Positions 6,806 to 7,411 of a DNA stretch of 7,411 nucleotides are shown piece by piece. Where the stretch lies: contig DKQZ01000054.1 of NCBI GenBank assembly GCA_002471975.1, positions 10,598-18,008 on the forward strand. The letters are read 5' to 3'. The notes under the pieces were generated by a model that was not told where the DNA came from, did no database searches, and saw nothing but the letters and a program-made list of their open reading frames with translations. The stretch's first letter is position 1, and each line of letters starts with the position of its first letter. The stretch is from Dialister sp. UBA7295. Its GTDB lineage: Bacteria > Bacillota > Negativicutes > Veillonellales > Dialisteraceae. Both the position numbers and the translations under genes were made by a program.

Positions 6806-6886
6806 TTAATAAAAAACCGGATAAGACCAGGCCTGCGCCTGCCATCTTATCCGGTCAGTCTTTAAAGACAACCTCCGATGAACCAT
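6806..6886 (-). CDS. Possible 26-residue leader peptide upstream of the exporter
   Basis: An open frame starts at ATG 6886-6884, encodes MVHRRLSLKTDRIRW and eleven more residues, runs through the whole terminator hairpin and stops at TAA (6808-6806), overlapping the exporter ribosome site. A GGAGG precedes the ATG by only one base, too close to be a normal ribosome site, so translation is doubtful. If translated, ribosome position would decide whether the terminator folds, as in known leader-peptide attenuation of antibiotic-resistance genes. This is a speculative call. Confidence 0.2.
   Translation of the reverse strand: MVHRRLSLKTDRIRWQAQAWSYPVFY
6811..6855 (-). terminator. Intrinsic terminator inside the exporter leader (attenuator)
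   Basis: On the minus strand ACCGGATAAGA (6855-6845) pairs with TCTTATCCGGT (6826-6816), topped by CAGGC/GCCTG (6841-6837 with 6832-6828) and a GCAG loop, followed by six T (6816-6811). It lies downstream of the exporter promoter and only a few bases before the AAAGGAG ribosome site, so transcription must read through it to express the exporter. Confidence 0.85.
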
Positions 6887-6911
6887 TCCTCCACTATCGG
6901 ATTCGAAAGGT

Positions 6912-6940
6912 ATTATATAGGATTCATTTCACATTGTCAA
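6912..6940 (-). promoter_or_regulatory. Consensus sigma-70 promoter of the MATE exporter
   Basis: On the minus strand TTGACA (6935-6940) and TATAAT (6912-6917) are both perfect and 17 bases apart. This is the strongest promoter in the window, which fits a gene held down by an operator and a leader terminator. Confidence 0.9.
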
Positions 6941-6948
6941 ATTTGACA
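6935..6948. promoter_or_regulatory. Candidate operator over the exporter -35 box
   Basis: TGTCAAATTTGACA is a perfect 14-bp palindrome that includes the whole -35 hexamer, a classic repressor position. Its half-site (TGTCAAA) differs from the AAATCAT arms upstream of the TetR gene, so the two may bind different proteins. Confidence 0.5.
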
Positions 6949-6978
6949 CATCAGGGAATTCCTGAACAAGACATGAAG

Positions 6979-7077
6979 CTTTTGAGTCATTTCCGTTGAC
7001 TGCCTGCTGTACAACCCCTAGTCCGCTTCGCGGACCCCAAACCTTGGGGAGCCTGAAACGATAGCATGCGGATGGTT
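6979..7077. repeat. Right-flank repeat, copy 1
   Basis: Starts CTTTTGAGTCATTTCCGTTG, has the core GTCCGCTTCGCGG, a CCCCAA-ACC-TTGGGG hairpin (7035-7049) and GAGCCTGAAACGATAGCATG. It recurs at 7234-7337. Its core matches the left-flank core (62-115 and 386-439) in the same orientation. Confidence 0.75.
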
Positions 7078-7120
7078 CGTGGCTCATTGTCACCTAATCC
7101 TTCTCGTCGGATTGTTCAAG

Positions 7121-7160
7121 CCCTCCCAAGTTTTGGGAGGGTGGCGCCGAAGGCGACGGG
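7121..7160. repeat. Palindromic repeat module between the two right-flank copies
   Basis: CCCTCCCAA (7121-7129) pairs with TTGGGAGGG (7133-7141), followed by CGCC-GAA-GGCG (7145-7155). The two-hairpin arrangement resembles the module at 903-940. There is no T-run, so it is not a clear terminator. Confidence 0.6.
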
Positions 7161-7233
7161 TGGGTTGATCTACAGCTGCCTGCCGAGATTTTTGCATAAA
7201 GGTAAATACGTTTACATAAGTGAACCCACGAAA

Positions 7234-7337
7234 CCTTTGAGTCATATCCGTTGGCTTCCTGTAGTACAACCCCTCAGTCCGCTTCGCGGCCAGCTCCCCA
7301 ACCTTGGGGAGCCTGAAACGATAGCATGCTGATGGTT
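7234..7337. repeat. Right-flank repeat, copy 2
   Basis: Second copy, 255 bp after the first, with the more complete core TCAGTCCGCTTCGCGGCCAG and a 9-bp hairpin GCTCCCCAA-CC-TTGGGGAGC (7293-7312). Similarity resumes after a diverged stretch (GTCGRATYGTTYAAGCCCTCC, near 7106-7126 and 7367-7387), so the true unit is longer. The open frame across 7066-7332 is repeat sequence, not a supported gene. Confidence 0.75.
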
Positions 7338-7391
7338 AGCATACATATCGACTCTATACGTTCAAGTCGAATCGTTTAAGCCCTCCACTCA

Positions 7392-7411
7392 CCTCCCCTG
7401 GTCAGGGGAGG
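7392..7411. repeat. Palindrome at window edge, same family as 903-920
   Basis: CCTCCCCTG and CAGGGGAGG surround a two-base centre. It is cut by the window end, so any following module cannot be seen. Confidence 0.6.

Larger units (their letters stand above)
6796..6905 (-). ncRNA. Structured exporter leader, putative attenuator or riboswitch of unknown class
   Basis: The leader of about 109 nt starts near 6905-6903. Before the terminator it can form TCCGAT/ATCGGA (6901-6896 with 6879-6874) and a hairpin of GGTT-GTCT with AGAC-(T)-GACC (6873-6866 with 6861-6853), whose 3' arm overlaps the base of the terminator at 6855-6853. The 5' end ATCCG (6902-6898) can alternatively pair with CGGAT (6853-6849) in the terminator arm, a possible anti-terminator. 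I compared it from memory with guanidine, yybP-ykoY, ZTP, preQ1, SAM, THF and c-di-GMP types and saw no match. Confidence 0.5.

Overview
The window is a bacterial chromosomal segment. Four protein genes lie on the minus strand (about 1329-6795) between two blocks of non-coding, hairpin-rich dispersed repeats (1 to about 1280, and about 6979 to the right edge). The gene set (cyclic di-GMP turnover proteins with short PAS-like sensor domains, a TetR regulator, a MATE exporter), the moderate GC content, clear AGGAGG-type ribosome sites and classic sigma-70 promoters suggest a Firmicutes-type organism. Style resemblance only makes me favour an anaerobic gut Negativicute (Dialister- or Acidaminococcus-like). 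No ribosomal RNA, tRNA or phylogenetic marker is present to prove it.

Layout from the transcription side, right to left. A perfect-consensus promoter (6912-6940), with a 14-bp palindrome lying over its -35 box, drives a leader of roughly 109 nt. The leader contains a strong intrinsic terminator just upstream of the ribosome site of a MATE-family multidrug or toxin exporter (5458-6795), so the exporter looks controlled by transcription attenuation. Next comes a TetR-family regulator (4601-5239), preceded by AT-rich DNA with two related inverted repeats that look like its own operator, and followed by an intrinsic terminator. A separate promoter (4464-4492) then drives a two-gene cyclic di-GMP unit. 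The first gene (2689-4383) has an intact EAL phosphodiesterase domain and a badly degenerate GGDEF domain. The second (1329-2667) has an intact GGDEF motif, but one extra base in a GGG run (2435-2437) breaks its frame. An intrinsic terminator at 1283-1316 ends the unit.

Functionally the window holds two small regulatory modules. One is an efflux module: an exporter with layered control (possible operator plus leader attenuator) beside a TetR gene that may or may not be its regulator. The other is a c-di-GMP module with opposite activities assigned to two neighbouring proteins: a phosphodiesterase with a possibly regulatory pseudo-cyclase domain, and a cyclase that in this assembly is frameshifted.

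The flanking repeats are a mosaic. Modules recur with a 324-bp period on the left, and a core of about 50 bp recurs on both sides of the gene block in the same orientation. Several hairpins change both arms together between copies, which argues that the fold is maintained. Nothing in the repeat blocks looks like a credible gene.
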